Positions 16,648-25,884 of a DNA stretch of 64,000 nt are shown piece after piece. How positions within the stretch are numbered: position 1 is the stretch's first letter; each line of letters opens with the position of its first letter. The DNA comes from an uncultured Caulobacterales bacterium. Lineage in GTDB: Bacteria; Pseudomonadota; Alphaproteobacteria; Caulobacterales; Caulobacteraceae. The stretch is taken from contig CAILTK010000097.1 of NCBI GenBank assembly GCA_903837135.1, positions 30,980 through 94,979 on the forward strand, in the 5' to 3' direction. Under the pieces are notes generated by a model. The model saw only the letters and a list, made by a program, of their open reading frames with translations, had not been told where the DNA came from and did not search any database. Position numbers and translations under genes: made by a program.

Positions 16648-17724
16648 ATGTCGAGCGAGGATATTCGTGTATCGAACCGGCCTCTTCGAGACATGTTCCG
16701 CCGAATGACTGCGCCAGAGATGCGAATTTTATACGACAGCCGATGGGTCTCTCAAAACGGCATCGGTCGCTTCGCCAGCGCACTCTTGTCCGCGCTTTCG
16801 GCTAGATTTGACGTTACCAACGTATCCGCGAAAAGCCGACCCACCGGAATATTCGACCCGTTCATCGTCGGTCGACAATTTCATGCGGGCCGATTTGATC
16901 TGTTCGTATCACCGGGTTTCAACGGCTCCTTTCTTATAGAGCGCGACCAGATATTCGTCATCCACGACCTGATCCATGTAGACCCGCGCGGACCTTTGAT
17001 ACGTCGCGCGCTCAACACGGTTTACTACGACGGCTTTTACCGGTCGGCGGCGTCCAAGGCGCGGGCGGTGGTCACGGTTTCCCAGGCGAGCGCCGAACAG
17101 ATCCGGCGGCGGTGGCCGGAGGTGGCGGGCCGGCTTCACGTCATTCCGGGAGGGGTCTCGCCCGATTTCACCGCGCCCGCCGTCGAAACCGGCCGGGAAG
17201 GCCTGGTGCTGTTCACGAACGAGCGATGGCACAAGAACCTGCCGCGCGTCCTGGCCGCCCTCCGAACCGCGCGCTTCACGGGAACGCTCTATCTGGTGGG
17301 CCAGACCTCGGAAAAGACGAAAGACTCCATCCTGGCCGCATTGCCCGACGCCAGAATCGTCTGGGCGGGACGCCCGTCGGACCTCGAGCTTTCGCAGATC
17401 TACCGCCGGGCCCAGGCTCTGCTGTTCTGCTCCATAACCGAAGGATTCGGCTTGCCGGTGAGGGAGGCGCTGGCCTGCGGCTGCCTGGTGGTCTGCTCGG
17501 CCATACCGCCGCATTTCGAGGTGGGCGGCCCGGGCTGCATCTATGTGGATCCGTTTTCGGAAACGAGCATGGCGGACGGCGTCCGGGAGGCCCTCGCCAC
17601 CGCGCCGATCGGGGCCGAGGCGGCCAGGGCCTATCAGGATCGCGCCTGGTCGGACGTGGCGTCCGACTTCGTCGCTTTGATAGAGGGCCTCGGCGCCGGT
17701 CGCGTCCCACCTCCGGCGCCCTGA
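16648..17724 (+). CDS. Glycosyltransferase, GT4 family
   Basis: 358 residues, GT-B fold. The C-terminal donor-binding half has the EX7E motif (EGFGLPVRE, near residue 275) and GGVSPDF as the loop between domains. The N-terminal half has VIHDLIHVDPRG, as in mannosyltransferase-like GT4 enzymes. It is the one plus-strand gene in the middle of the locus, starting 141 bp from the divergent TolC-family gene. The first ATG is 16648, but MRILYDSRW at 16720 is where most relatives begin; neither has a clear ribosome binding site. The first 300 bp are lower in GC than the rest of the gene. Its end converges with the next transferase, 11 bp apart. Confidence 0.82.
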   Translation: MSSEDIRVSNRPLRDMFRRMTAPEMRILYDSRWVSQNGIGRFASALLSALSARFDVTNVSAKSRPTGIFDPFIVGRQFHAGRFDLFVSPGFNGSFLIERDQIFVIHDLIHVDPRGPLIRRALNTVYYDGFYRSAASKARAVVTVSQASAEQIRRRWPEVAGRLHVIPGGVSPDFTAPAVETGREGLVLFTNERWHKNLPRVLAALRTARFTGTLYLVGQTSEKTKDSILAALPDARIVWAGRPSDLELSQIYRRAQALLFCSITEGFGLPVREALACGCLVVCSAIPPHFEVGGPGCIYVDPFSETSMADGVREALATAPIGAEAARAYQDRAWSDVASDFVALIEGLGAGRVPPPAP

Positions 17725-17735
17725 CTCAGCGCCTC

Positions 17736-18911
17736 CTATGCAAGGGTCGCCGTTGGGGGCGGGCGACGACACCCATCATAGATCGTCTCGAGTTCGGCGG
17801 TCTGGCGCCGTTGGTCGAACCGCTGCTCCATCAGGAGCCTGGCGGCCTCGCCCATCCGGGCGCGCCTGGCCTTGTCGTTCAGAATGGAGACGAGGGCGGC
17901 GGCCAGGGCGGCCACATCGCGTTCCGGCGTCAGAACGCCGGTGATCCCGTCCTCGATGGCCTCGGGGATGCCGCTCGTTCTCGACCCGACCACCGGCACG
18001 CCGAGCGCGCCGGCCTCGAGCACCACGGTCGGCAGACCTTCGGAATCTCCGTTCGCGGCCGTCACGCTCGGCACGCAGGCGACGGCGGCGGTCGCCAGGT
18101 CATGCATCGCCTGGGCGTGGGTCACCTCGCCCGCGAAGACGACGTGACCGGCGACGCCAAGCGAGGACGCCAAGTCGCCGAGCGGCCGCGCCAGCGGTCC
18201 CCCGCCGAGGACGAACAGCCTGGCCCCCGGCCGTTGACGAACGATCTCCGGCATCGCCCGGATCAGGTATTCGGTCCCCTTTTTCTCCACCAGCCGCCCG
18301 ATGTGGACGATCTTGTCGTCCTCGGTCTCGCCGCCCGGTCTCAGGGCGTCGACATCGATGCCGATGTAGTGGAGCAGCAGCTTGTCCGCCGGAAAGCCCC
18401 GGCTCGCCGCCAGGTCGTAGATATACCTGGAGACGCAGAGGAACCTGTCGGCGTGGGCGAACAGGCTCCGCCGTCGCAGATAGCCGCACAGGAGCGTCAG
18501 GTTTCGACTTCTGACGATACCCCGCCGCGTGACGGCCACGTCGAAGCCGTGAAGCGTGACGACGAGCGGAAGATCGAGGGCGGCGGCGTAGGGCGCGATG
18601 ATGGCCCCGTCGGTGGCGAAATGCGCATGAACCACCGCGGCGCCGGCGCTCGCCAACGCGTCCCGGGTCTCGCGCGAGGTCCCCAGCAGCATGTTCAGCC
18701 GGCCCCACCGGCCGGAGGGGAGCGGCGAAGCCCGGAACCCATCGGGCGCAGCGCCTATCAGTCTACCGACGAACACCGGCCGATAGCGCCGAAGGTTGCG
18801 GACCTGGGACGTAATGAAGGTCTCGGACCGCTTGAAGAGTTCGAGCCGGAAGATGGCGACGACGGGCGCGGCGGCGGCGGCGGCGCGGTCTGGGGGCGGG
18901 TTGGTGCTCAT
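17736..18911 (-). CDS. Glycosyltransferase, GT4 family
   Basis: 391 residues. N-terminal acceptor half with VVHAHFATDGAI and LVVTLHGFDVAVTRRG; C-terminal donor half with VHIGRLVEKKGTEYLI, the loop LGGGPLARPL and the EX7E motif (EGLPTVVLE). The HxHFG/HGxD pattern is typical of colanic-acid-type GT4 transferases such as WcaL. The ATG at 18911 overlaps the stop of the preceding GumK-like gene (ATGA), which fixes the start and implies translational coupling. It is probably the last gene of its operon. The sugar transferred is not predictable. Confidence 0.87.
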   Translation of the reverse strand: MSTNPPPDRAAAAAAPVVAIFRLELFKRSETFITSQVRNLRRYRPVFVGRLIGAAPDGFRASPLPSGRWGRLNMLLGTSRETRDALASAGAAVVHAHFATDGAIIAPYAAALDLPLVVTLHGFDVAVTRRGIVRSRNLTLLCGYLRRRSLFAHADRFLCVSRYIYDLAASRGFPADKLLLHYIGIDVDALRPGGETEDDKIVHIGRLVEKKGTEYLIRAMPEIVRQRPGARLFVLGGGPLARPLGDLASSLGVAGHVVFAGEVTHAQAMHDLATAAVACVPSVTAANGDSEGLPTVVLEAGALGVPVVGSRTSGIPEAIEDGITGVLTPERDVAALAAALVSILNDKARRARMGEAARLLMEQRFDQRRQTAELETIYDGCRRPPPTATLA

Positions 18912-20125
18912 GGCAGGAAGCGTCGCTCGATCTCGGCCCAATTCTCGCGATAGTCGACGCCCGCGCCGGGTCTCTCCACGGGTCTGGGAATCTGAATCGC
19001 CGCCTTCACGGCCGAGGCGAAGGACTCGAAGTCGCCTGAGCGGAAGGCGCGATAGCCGGCCTCGCCGTCGTCAAGCGCCTCCGGCCCGACGATCGGCAGC
19101 CCCAGCGCCTTGAACTGAGCGAGCTTGAGGCTCGAGGTCTTGAGATACCCGTGGTGCGCGGCGGAGCGGTAGGGCAACAGACCCGCATGCGCGTGCTGCA
19201 GAAACGGCACGGTGTTCTCGAACGGAAGAACCCCATGGAACCTGACGTTGACGGCCGCCTCCGGCGGCGCCGGCACCTTGCCGATGAAATGGAAGTCCAC
19301 CGCGGGGATCCGGCCGGCGAACGCCAGAATCTCTTCGTCGATCAACATGTTGCCGACGCTGACCACGTTGACCGAGCCGGACGCGAACGGAGACGGCGTC
19401 GGCGCCTTGAGCCGCCTCATGTCGATCCCCTTGTCGATGACGATCACCTGGCCCGTGTCGAAGAAGGGATCGGGCGCCGCGTGCGCGCCAAAGGAGACGC
19501 AGGCTCTCAGTCGTCGCGCATACCGGCCGAGGATGTCTTGCAGGATCGGGTGTCCGCGAATGGTCCTGAGGTCGTCGGCGGCGAAGTAGACCGTCTTGTG
19601 CAGCAGCCCGGCCCCGTCGAGCCCGCGAAGAAAGGGCACGGCCGCGCCGGACTCCACGAGGATCAGATCCGCCGCCGCCGCGCGGCGACGGAGCGCGCCC
19701 CCCAGCGAGCGCCCATACAGGCCGATGACCGGACGGATCGCGCGATTGGCCAACGGATGTCTCAGATCGACCGGCGCCAGCCACGCGACCGGCGAAACCT
19801 CCGCAATACCGAGGGCGCCGAGAACGTCCTGCGAACGGACCGGCGCGCCGCGGTCCCGCCACAACTGGGCGGGACCGCGGCCGGCGATCAGGGTGGTCAG
19901 CCGGTGGCCCCGCTCGGCGGCGGCGAGTTGCATGAAATGGATCGAGACCCGGGTGGCCTCGGTCAGGCTGTGCCCGGTGATGAACAGGACCTCGCGCGGA
20001 TCAGGGGATCGACCCGGCGACGCCGGAGACGCCTCGACGGAGGATTCAGCCGGCACGCGCCGCCCCTTCCGCCCGCGCCCCGCCGGCGCGCGACGGCCCG
20101 GACACGCCTGACGTGTACAATACAC
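18908..20125 (-). CDS. GumK-like glycosyltransferase (GT70 type, probable glucuronosyltransferase)
   Basis: Up to 405 residues. The opening LFITGHSLTEATRVSIHFMQ, the segment LILVESGAA and VYFAADDLRTIRGHP resemble GumK, the GT70 enzyme that adds glucuronic acid in xanthan. The C-terminal half (VVSVGNMLIDEE, FHFIGKVP, GLLPYRSA, LKLAQFKALGLPIVG) is a GT-B donor domain. If correct, the polymer is acidic. The first ~23 codons after the ATG at 20125 are Arg/Pro/Gly-rich and unlike coding sequence of the family; a GTG at 20056 with AAGGGG upstream may be the true start. The stop overlaps the next gene. Confidence 0.75.
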   Translation of the reverse strand: MYCTRQACPGRRAPAGRGRKGRRVPAESSVEASPASPGRSPDPREVLFITGHSLTEATRVSIHFMQLAAAERGHRLTTLIAGRGPAQLWRDRGAPVRSQDVLGALGIAEVSPVAWLAPVDLRHPLANRAIRPVIGLYGRSLGGALRRRAAAADLILVESGAAVPFLRGLDGAGLLHKTVYFAADDLRTIRGHPILQDILGRYARRLRACVSFGAHAAPDPFFDTGQVIVIDKGIDMRRLKAPTPSPFASGSVNVVSVGNMLIDEEILAFAGRIPAVDFHFIGKVPAPPEAAVNVRFHGVLPFENTVPFLQHAHAGLLPYRSAAHHGYLKTSSLKLAQFKALGLPIVGPEALDDGEAGYRAFRSGDFESFASAVKAAIQIPRPVERPGAGVDYRENWAEIERRFLP

Positions 20126-20296
20126 AAAGGATAGTCACGTCGCCGAATACTCCGGATCATTCCGCCCGGATCATAGTACATGGATACGTCGGGCGCGTGA
20201 TAGGGGCGGCAGGTCTGAACCGGGGCCGGCCGGGAATGACGCCCCCTTTCCATGCACCTCGACAAAGGCGAACCCGCTCGGCGCCCGCGACACCGT

Positions 20297-21400
20297 TCAG
20301 GCCAGGACGCCCGTGCGGATCTCGCCCGCGACTTTCGCCCAGCTGATGTCCCTCGACGTGGCCCGCGCGCCTTCGGCCAGGCGCGCCTCCAGGTCCGCGT
20401 CGCCGAGGACGCTGGACAGCGCTTCGGCGAGGGCGGCCGGATCGCCGGCCGGGACCAGCAGGCCGTTGACGCCGGGCTCGACGACCTCCGGTATGCTGCC
20501 CACGGCGCTCGCCACCACCGGGCGTCCGGCGGCGAAGGCGGCGGCGACCACGCCACTCTGCGTCGCTTCCAGATAAGGCACGACCACCACCCGCGCCCCC
20601 CTCAGCAGCCCGCCCGCCTCCTCGGGCGACAGAAAGCGCTCGCGGATCTCCACATGGGTCAGCCGGCTCAGACCAGACCGCTCGTCTTCCAGCGCGGGTC
20701 CCTTCCCGGCCAGGATGGTCTTCGGCGTGGAGCCTCGCTCGTCGAGGATCTCCAACGCCTGCCGGAGCACGCCGAGGCCCTTGTAGGCCTGCATGCGGCC
20801 GAAAAACAGAATGTCGTGCGGCGCGCGCGCGGGGGCGCCGACATCGCCGAGAATGGGCCCGTGGCCGATCACGATCAACGCGCGGTGCGCCAGGGCCGTC
20901 TCTTCGACCAGCTGCCGCGCGCAGTAGGCGCCGTGGACGATGAGGGCCGCCGCCGCCCGACGCTCGATCGCAATGTTCTTCCCCGCCCGGGCCCGCACGG
21001 CCGCATCGGCCCCCAGGTGTGGACGCGGGTCGTGCACCACCAGCGCCACCCGGAATATCCTTGAAAGCAGGGCTATAGCCGCCGTGTGATTCCAGTCGCC
21101 CATCTCATGGGCGACGATGAACGTCGGCCGAAACAGCAGAACCGAGACCAGGGTCCTGAGCAGGAAATACAGCGCCTCGAACTTTCGCCCGTTGTTGAAC
21201 ACCCGAAGATGCAGCCGTTCAGGCGCGCCATCGTACATCGACGAGACCACCTCCCGCGAAAAATTGGGCTTTGCGCAGATCAGGAGGGTTTCGCCTTCAG
21301 CCGCGAACGCCGTCGCCAGGCGCAGGCTGTATTCGGCGAAGTGGGTGGCGACGATGCACGCCCGCACCGGCGGGGGGGATGCCTGCGAATCCGGTTTCAT
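20297..21400 (-). CDS. Glycosyltransferase, GT4-like family
   Basis: 367 residues, GT-B fold. The N-terminal half begins CIVATHFAEYSLRLATAF and contains VAHEMGDWNHTAA. The donor half has ILFFGRMQAYKGLGVL, a standard GT4 start of the second Rossmann domain. In the usual EX7E motif only the first Glu is kept (LEATQSGVVAAAF), as in a subgroup of GT4 enzymes with the TQSG motif. The start overlaps the flippase stop by 4 nt (ATGA), so the two are coupled. A 170-bp gap (with no visible gene) separates it from the GumK-like gene downstream. Confidence 0.83.
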   Translation of the reverse strand: MKPDSQASPPPVRACIVATHFAEYSLRLATAFAAEGETLLICAKPNFSREVVSSMYDGAPERLHLRVFNNGRKFEALYFLLRTLVSVLLFRPTFIVAHEMGDWNHTAAIALLSRIFRVALVVHDPRPHLGADAAVRARAGKNIAIERRAAAALIVHGAYCARQLVEETALAHRALIVIGHGPILGDVGAPARAPHDILFFGRMQAYKGLGVLRQALEILDERGSTPKTILAGKGPALEDERSGLSRLTHVEIRERFLSPEEAGGLLRGARVVVVPYLEATQSGVVAAAFAAGRPVVASAVGSIPEVVEPGVNGLLVPAGDPAALAEALSSVLGDADLEARLAEGARATSRDISWAKVAGEIRTGVLA

Positions 21401-22881
21401 ACGGCGCTCGATCTTCCCCTGAGCGAATATACCCGTCCGAGGACGAACACCCTTTCGCTCTTTGACAGTATTACAGAGCCATAGATCACGGCCACGATCA
21501 GAAGATACAACACGCCCAAGACGGCGCCGGCGATGAGGCCATGCTTTATGCCGAGATAGGCGAACGCCGAGGAAGTGGACAGGGCCGCCGCCAGACAGAT
21601 GGGCAGCGGCAGGAGATCCCGGAGGCGTCCGGGAACGAAGCCCATCACCCTGGACACGACCAACGTCCGCGCCGACTCCACCGTGAGATAGCCGAGCGCC
21701 ACGCCCGTGGCCGCGCCGGCGGGGCCGAACCGCGGCACGAGGATGAGGAGGGAGGCCACCGTCACCACGCCGCCAAGCAACAAGATGAAGAATTCAGCGA
21801 CATGCTTTCCAGTCATGGACAGGCAGTAACCCATGGATCCAAATATCGCGGCGAAATAGTAAGCCATCGTCAGGATGAACGACAGCTTTGGGTCGAAATG
21901 AAAACGGGTCCCGAACACAACGTCCAGCCATGGGGCGAAGATCGCCAGCCCCGCCGCCACCGGCGACGAGACCAGAATGGCGTTGCGAAGGTATGTCAGC
22001 ACGGCTTCGCGGACGCCGTCGAGCTGGCCGGCATGATAGCGTTGGGAGATCCGGGGCCCGAGCGTCTGGCTGAGCGCCTGCGGAAAGGCCAGCACGATCT
22101 GCGCGATCACCGCCGTCGCCGCGTAGCTGCCCACCTGAGAGGTTGAGACGTACTTGGCCAGAACCGGCAGGTCCATGTTCCTGATGAGAGAGTACAGGAA
22201 CAACAGGACACAGAGCCAAAGGCTGTACTTGAACAGATGCTTGATCTCGGAAAGATCCGGCCGCCACGACATGCGGGCGCCGCGTTTCGAGAACTGCGCG
22301 CGCAGAAGCAGCTCGAGCCCGATCCAGGCGCCCACCGCGGCCAGGGTGTTGGAGAGGATCGCGCCGGATATCCCTGCGTGAAAGGTCAGGAACAGGCCCA
22401 GCAGGCCCAGGCGCAGAACCGGCTGAACGAACAGATTTATGACGTTCTGGAATACCGGAACCCTCATGCTTCGGAAGGTCGCCCCCATGACCGCTATGTC
22501 CGCCATGAACGGCAGGGCGGCGAAGGCGAAAACCGCAAAGGGTCCGAAGGAGTCGATCTTATAGAAGCTCTTTCCGAACAATACCGCGGCTCCCATCATG
22601 CACAGCATGATCAGGCCGCTCCATAAACTCACGAGCAGGCGGATCGCGCGGACGGAGCCAAGCCTCTTATTCGGATCGTCCTGGGTTTCGTTGAGAAATC
22701 GGAGCAGCGACAGATCGGTCCCGAGCGGGGCCACGACCAGGGCCAGGACGGTGAAGTTCCTTAGAAGCCCCGTCACCCCGTACCCCGCGGGCCCCAGCGT
22801 GTGGGCGATCAATATGCCCGCCGCGAACGTCAATACCTGCTGGAAGATCGTGCCGAACGCGTAGACCGCAAAATCTGCCAC
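21397..22881 (-). CDS. Wzx-type polysaccharide flippase (MOP superfamily)
   Basis: 494 residues, about 12-14 membrane helices. The opening FAVYAFGTIFQQVLTFAAGI and the segment HTLGPAGYGVTGLLRNFTVL are typical of PST/MOP exporters (Polysacc_synt family). LVPRFGPAGAATGVALGYLT near 400 is the conserved late-helix motif. It should flip undecaprenyl-linked repeat units across the inner membrane for the polymerase at 11011-12378. It is the first gene of the minus-strand transferase operon, divergent from the plus-strand GT4 at 23295 across a 413-bp control region. GC is slightly lower than in the flanking genes. Confidence 0.88.
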   Translation of the reverse strand: MADFAVYAFGTIFQQVLTFAAGILIAHTLGPAGYGVTGLLRNFTVLALVVAPLGTDLSLLRFLNETQDDPNKRLGSVRAIRLLVSLWSGLIMLCMMGAAVLFGKSFYKIDSFGPFAVFAFAALPFMADIAVMGATFRSMRVPVFQNVINLFVQPVLRLGLLGLFLTFHAGISGAILSNTLAAVGAWIGLELLLRAQFSKRGARMSWRPDLSEIKHLFKYSLWLCVLLFLYSLIRNMDLPVLAKYVSTSQVGSYAATAVIAQIVLAFPQALSQTLGPRISQRYHAGQLDGVREAVLTYLRNAILVSSPVAAGLAIFAPWLDVVFGTRFHFDPKLSFILTMAYYFAAIFGSMGYCLSMTGKHVAEFFILLLGGVVTVASLLILVPRFGPAGAATGVALGYLTVESARTLVVSRVMGFVPGRLRDLLPLPICLAAALSTSSAFAYLGIKHGLIAGAVLGVLYLLIVAVIYGSVILSKSERVFVLGRVYSLRGRSSAV

Positions 22882-23294
22882 GGTGAGGTCAGGCTCCGCT
22901 CGAATGAAATCAGGTCATGGGACGCCGTTGGCCGGGGTAGTTATACAAGGCGGCAGGCGTGCGCCAGTCCCGGCGGAAAGGCCGCTCAAGATAGGCGCCC
23001 CGCAGGCGAATCCCGCCGCCGCCCCGAGCAGCACGGGGCGCGGGCCGCGCGCTGGCGGTGTCGAAACGCGGCCTCGCGAGCCCCCCGTCGACGCCGGCGC
23101 GCCGCCATTCCGGGGCCGTGACGCCCGCACGCGCCGGCTGCATCATGGGTTCGAGGCCAGGGTCTGAGGCGGAGCCGCCCTTGCGTTTACGGGCTTGAAT
23201 GGCTGTAATGGTCCCGGGCTGATTTTTCGCTAACCGGGCTCGGGCTCTCCTGGTAACGAACCCCGTAACACGCTTGGCTGGGTCAATAAAACTT
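22882..23294. other. Divergent control region between flippase and GT4 genes
   Basis: No gene is seen. It must hold promoters for both directions. Close to the plus-strand gene, GTAAC occurs twice (23253-23257 and 23265-23269) 12 bp apart, about one helical turn, which could be a regulator site. The central part is very GC-rich with many short self-complementary stretches and no recognisable RNA gene. Confidence 0.4.
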
Positions 23295-24464
23295 ATGGAT
23301 TTGGCTACGAGCCTCAGCGCGCCCGATTCACTGTCGGCCAAGATAGCACTGGTCCATTATTGGATTGTCGGGCAGCGGGGCGGGGAAGCTGTTCTGGACG
23401 CCCTGGCCGATCTCTTTCCGAACGCGGATCTTTTCTCACATGTCATCAGCGAAGACGCGCTCTCGCCGAACCTGCGTAGCCTGAAACGGTCGACCACCTT
23501 TGTCTCGCGGATGCCGTTCGCCGAGCGGCTCTACAAATTCTACCTGCCACTGATGCCCAAGGCGCTCGAGGCGCTCGATCTCAACGCCTACGACGTCGTC
23601 ATCTCGAGCGAGGCCGGACCGGCGAAGTGGGTCATTCCAAGGCCCGACGCCGTCCACGTCTGCTATTGTCACTCTCCACTTCGCTACATCTGGGACCAGC
23701 GCGACATCTACACGGCCAACATTCCCGCGCCGCTTCGTCCATTTGCACTCATGTTCGCAAGTCATCTGCGAAAGTCGGACGCCCTGTCGTCGTTGCGGGT
23801 CGATCGATTTGTGGCGAATTCGCATTACGTGGCGGCGCGCATAAACAAATACTACCGCCGCGACAGTCACGTGGTGCATCCGCCGGTCCGGCTGGATTTC
23901 TTCAACGCACAGGCGCAGCCGGAAGACTTCTATCTGATGGCCGGCGAAATTCGCGCCTACAAGAAGATCGACCACGCGATCCATGCGTGCAATCAGCTCA
24001 ATCGGCGCCTGGTCATCATCGGCGGCGGCGACGTCAGCAAGCTGCGCGCCATCGCCTCGCCCCTGGTCGAATTCCGGGGACGGGTGTCCAACGAGGAGTT
24101 CCGGGACGCCCTCAGCAAGTGCAGGGCCCTGCTCTTTCCGGGAGTCGAAGACTTCGGGATCGTTCCGGTCGAGGCCATGGCGTCGGGACGGCCGGTCATA
24201 GCCTACGGCCATGGGGGCGCCGTCGACACGGTCGTCCACGGCGAGACCGGCATCCTCTACAACGACCCGTCGGTGGAGGGGCTGGTGGACGCGATAAAGC
24301 TCTTCGAACAGAACGAGAGCGCGCTCTCGACCGAAAACTGCGTGAACCATGCGCAGAAGTTCTCGCCCAAGCGGTTCCGCGACGAGATGCTCGCCATCGT
24401 CAAGGACGCGATGAACGATCGTGGGTCGGGATATGTGCGCAAGCTTCCCGGAGCATCAGGCTAG
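23295..24464 (+). CDS. Glycosyltransferase, GT4 family (WbaZ/mannosyltransferase-like)
   Basis: 389 residues from ATG 23295; a TTG at 23274 would add seven. IALVHYWIVGQRGGEAVLDA is the classic start of WbaZ/RfbU-like mannosyltransferases, and VHVCYCHSPLRYIWDQ is a hallmark of that group. The donor half has FYLMAGEIRAYKKIDHAI and the EX7E motif EDFGIVPVE near residue 295. GDP-mannose is therefore a plausible donor (inference from the group). It faces away from the flippase operon and ends the locus on this side; the next gene converges. Confidence 0.87.
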   Translation: MDLATSLSAPDSLSAKIALVHYWIVGQRGGEAVLDALADLFPNADLFSHVISEDALSPNLRSLKRSTTFVSRMPFAERLYKFYLPLMPKALEALDLNAYDVVISSEAGPAKWVIPRPDAVHVCYCHSPLRYIWDQRDIYTANIPAPLRPFALMFASHLRKSDALSSLRVDRFVANSHYVAARINKYYRRDSHVVHPPVRLDFFNAQAQPEDFYLMAGEIRAYKKIDHAIHACNQLNRRLVIIGGGDVSKLRAIASPLVEFRGRVSNEEFRDALSKCRALLFPGVEDFGIVPVEAMASGRPVIAYGHGGAVDTVVHGETGILYNDPSVEGLVDAIKLFEQNESALSTENCVNHAQKFSPKRFRDEMLAIVKDAMNDRGSGYVRKLPGASG

Positions 24465-24574
24465 ACTGGACGTCGGACGCGCCTTTTCGGGCGGTCCGGC
24501 GTATCGCCGGAGCCTTCGGCGAGCGCAGCGATCGGACCGGTGCGCTGGTCCGGCGCAGTGCACGCGACCGCGCC

Positions 24575-25450
24575 TCAGCTGTCGCGGCACACCACCTGCA
24601 CCACGCGAAGGTCGCGGCGGAGGGTGTCGGCGACCCGGCCGTAGTTGTCCACCGTCACCGGCTCGGCGGCGGCGGCGCCCGCGGCGGGCGTCACGTGAGC
24701 GCGCGCCAGGGCTTGCCGCATGGCCTCGGGCGGAGTGGTGTAGACACGTCCGCGGCGCGGCGCCTCGGCCAGGGTCACGCCCACCACCTCTCCGCGCGCG
24801 TCGAGCGCCGGAGCGCCGGAAAGGCCGGCGAGGTCGCCGTGCAAGCCATCGGTCCGGCCGGCCTCCGCCCAGGCCAGCACGTGCTCGGCGCGGCCGACCG
24901 CGAGGTGGCCGGCTGCGCCGCGCCGGAGCACCAGGGTCTGACGGCCGATCAGCCGACTGGTGGCCTCCCCTGGCCGGCCCTGAGGAAAGCCCGGATGAAA
25001 GCTGCGTTCGCCGATGTGCAGGCCGGCGTCGCGGCTGAGCGGCAGGGCGGGAGCGCCGCCCTTGGTGACGAGGACGGCGATGTCGGAGGGCGGTTCGCCG
25101 TCGGGGGTCAGCCCTCCGGGCGCCACCGCGGCCTCGGCGGCGAGCTCCGGGGTCTGCATCAGGGCGATCTTCCGGCAGCCGGCGATCACATGGCGGGCGG
25201 TCAGCCAGACGCCGCTATCGGCCACCGAGAAGGCCGTGCCGGCGGCGGGCTGCAGCGGTCCCTGCGGCGCCTTCACCACCACCGACGGATCGAAGGCGGA
25301 AGCGGGCGCCAGCAGCGCGCCCTCTTCGGCCGACGGCGGCGGCGGCGCCTCGGGCGCGTCGGCGTTCTCGCGCCGGCCGAGCGCCGCCAGCACCAGGGCG
25401 GCGACGATCACCGCGTAGATCAGCCAGTCGGGCAGGCGGGGGAAATGCAA
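24575..25450 (-). CDS. Membrane-anchored trypsin-like serine protease
   Basis: 291 residues. One N-terminal membrane helix (about 8-25, WLIYAVIVAALVLAALG) is followed by a Pro/Glu/Ala linker and a chymotrypsin-fold domain. The triad is visible: His in LTARHVIAGC, Asp in PPSDIAVLV and Ser in GLSGAPALD (GxSGxP). There is no PDZ domain, unlike DegP/DegS, so it is a short HtrA-like or Tsp-like housekeeping protease facing the periplasm. Three cysteines are present, including one next to the catalytic His. It starts 20 bp after the DUF350 gene and is the last gene of the rlmN operon. Substrates are unknown. Confidence 0.82.
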   Translation of the reverse strand: MHFPRLPDWLIYAVIVAALVLAALGRRENADAPEAPPPPSAEEGALLAPASAFDPSVVVKAPQGPLQPAAGTAFSVADSGVWLTARHVIAGCRKIALMQTPELAAEAAVAPGGLTPDGEPPSDIAVLVTKGGAPALPLSRDAGLHIGERSFHPGFPQGRPGEATSRLIGRQTLVLRRGAAGHLAVGRAEHVLAWAEAGRTDGLHGDLAGLSGAPALDARGEVVGVTLAEAPRRGRVYTTPPEAMRQALARAHVTPAAGAAAAEPVTVDNYGRVADTLRRDLRVVQVVCRDS

Positions 25451-25470
25451 ACTCGCCCCCTTCGGACGGA

Positions 25471-25884
25471 CTATCCGGCCACGGCGGCGGCGAGCACCAG
25501 GGCGGCGGCGAGCTTGGCGGCGGCGAGCAGGGCTGCGGCGGCCGACTCGCCCTCCTGAATCCGTTGAGGCAGGCCGGTCAGCAGCAGGTCGATCAGCCGG
25601 AAGACGCCCAGCTGGACCACGATCACCGCCACGCCCCAGAGAACGATCTCGAGCGCCGAGGGTGAAGCGGCCAGAGCCGCCGCCAAGGGGATGGCGAGAC
25701 CCAGCAGCATGCCGCCGAAGGAGATGGCGGCGGCCTGGTTCCCCTCGCGGATCAGCTGCACCTCCTTGTGCGGGCTGAGCAGGCTGTAGACCACCACGCC
25801 GAGGGTCAGCAGGACGAGGGTCAGCCCCGCGTGCAGCAGGGTGAGGGGAAAGCCGCTGGCGAAGGCCTGAACTTCCGGCGTCAC
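25471..25884 (-). CDS. DUF350 family inner membrane protein
   Basis: 137 residues with four membrane helices (about 12-32, 48-70, 76-98, 110-135), the layout of DUF350/YjfL-like proteins. [20 protein letters not shown] is the family's recognisable loop-helix segment. Function is unknown; some relatives travel with ATP-grasp or spermidine-synthase-like genes. The start is a GTG whose first bases overlap the rlmN stop (GTGA), a reading missed if only ATG starts are considered. The downstream protease follows after 20 bp, so all three are probably one transcript. Confidence 0.8.
   Translation of the reverse strand: MTPEVQAFASGFPLTLLHAGLTLVLLTLGVVVYSLLSPHKEVQLIREGNQAAAISFGGMLLGLAIPLAAALAASPSALEIVLWGVAVIVVQLGVFRLIDLLLTGLPQRIQEGESAAAALLAAAKLAAALVLAAAVAG

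Noticed and set aside
22882..23294. A possible small RNA in the flippase/GT4 intergenic region
   Set aside because: Many GC-rich self-complementary stretches but no promoter-terminator pair or known RNA signature.
11011..24464. The polysaccharide locus as a recent genomic island
   Set aside because: Only slight GC dips; no integrase, insertion sequence, tRNA boundary or flanking direct repeat was found.
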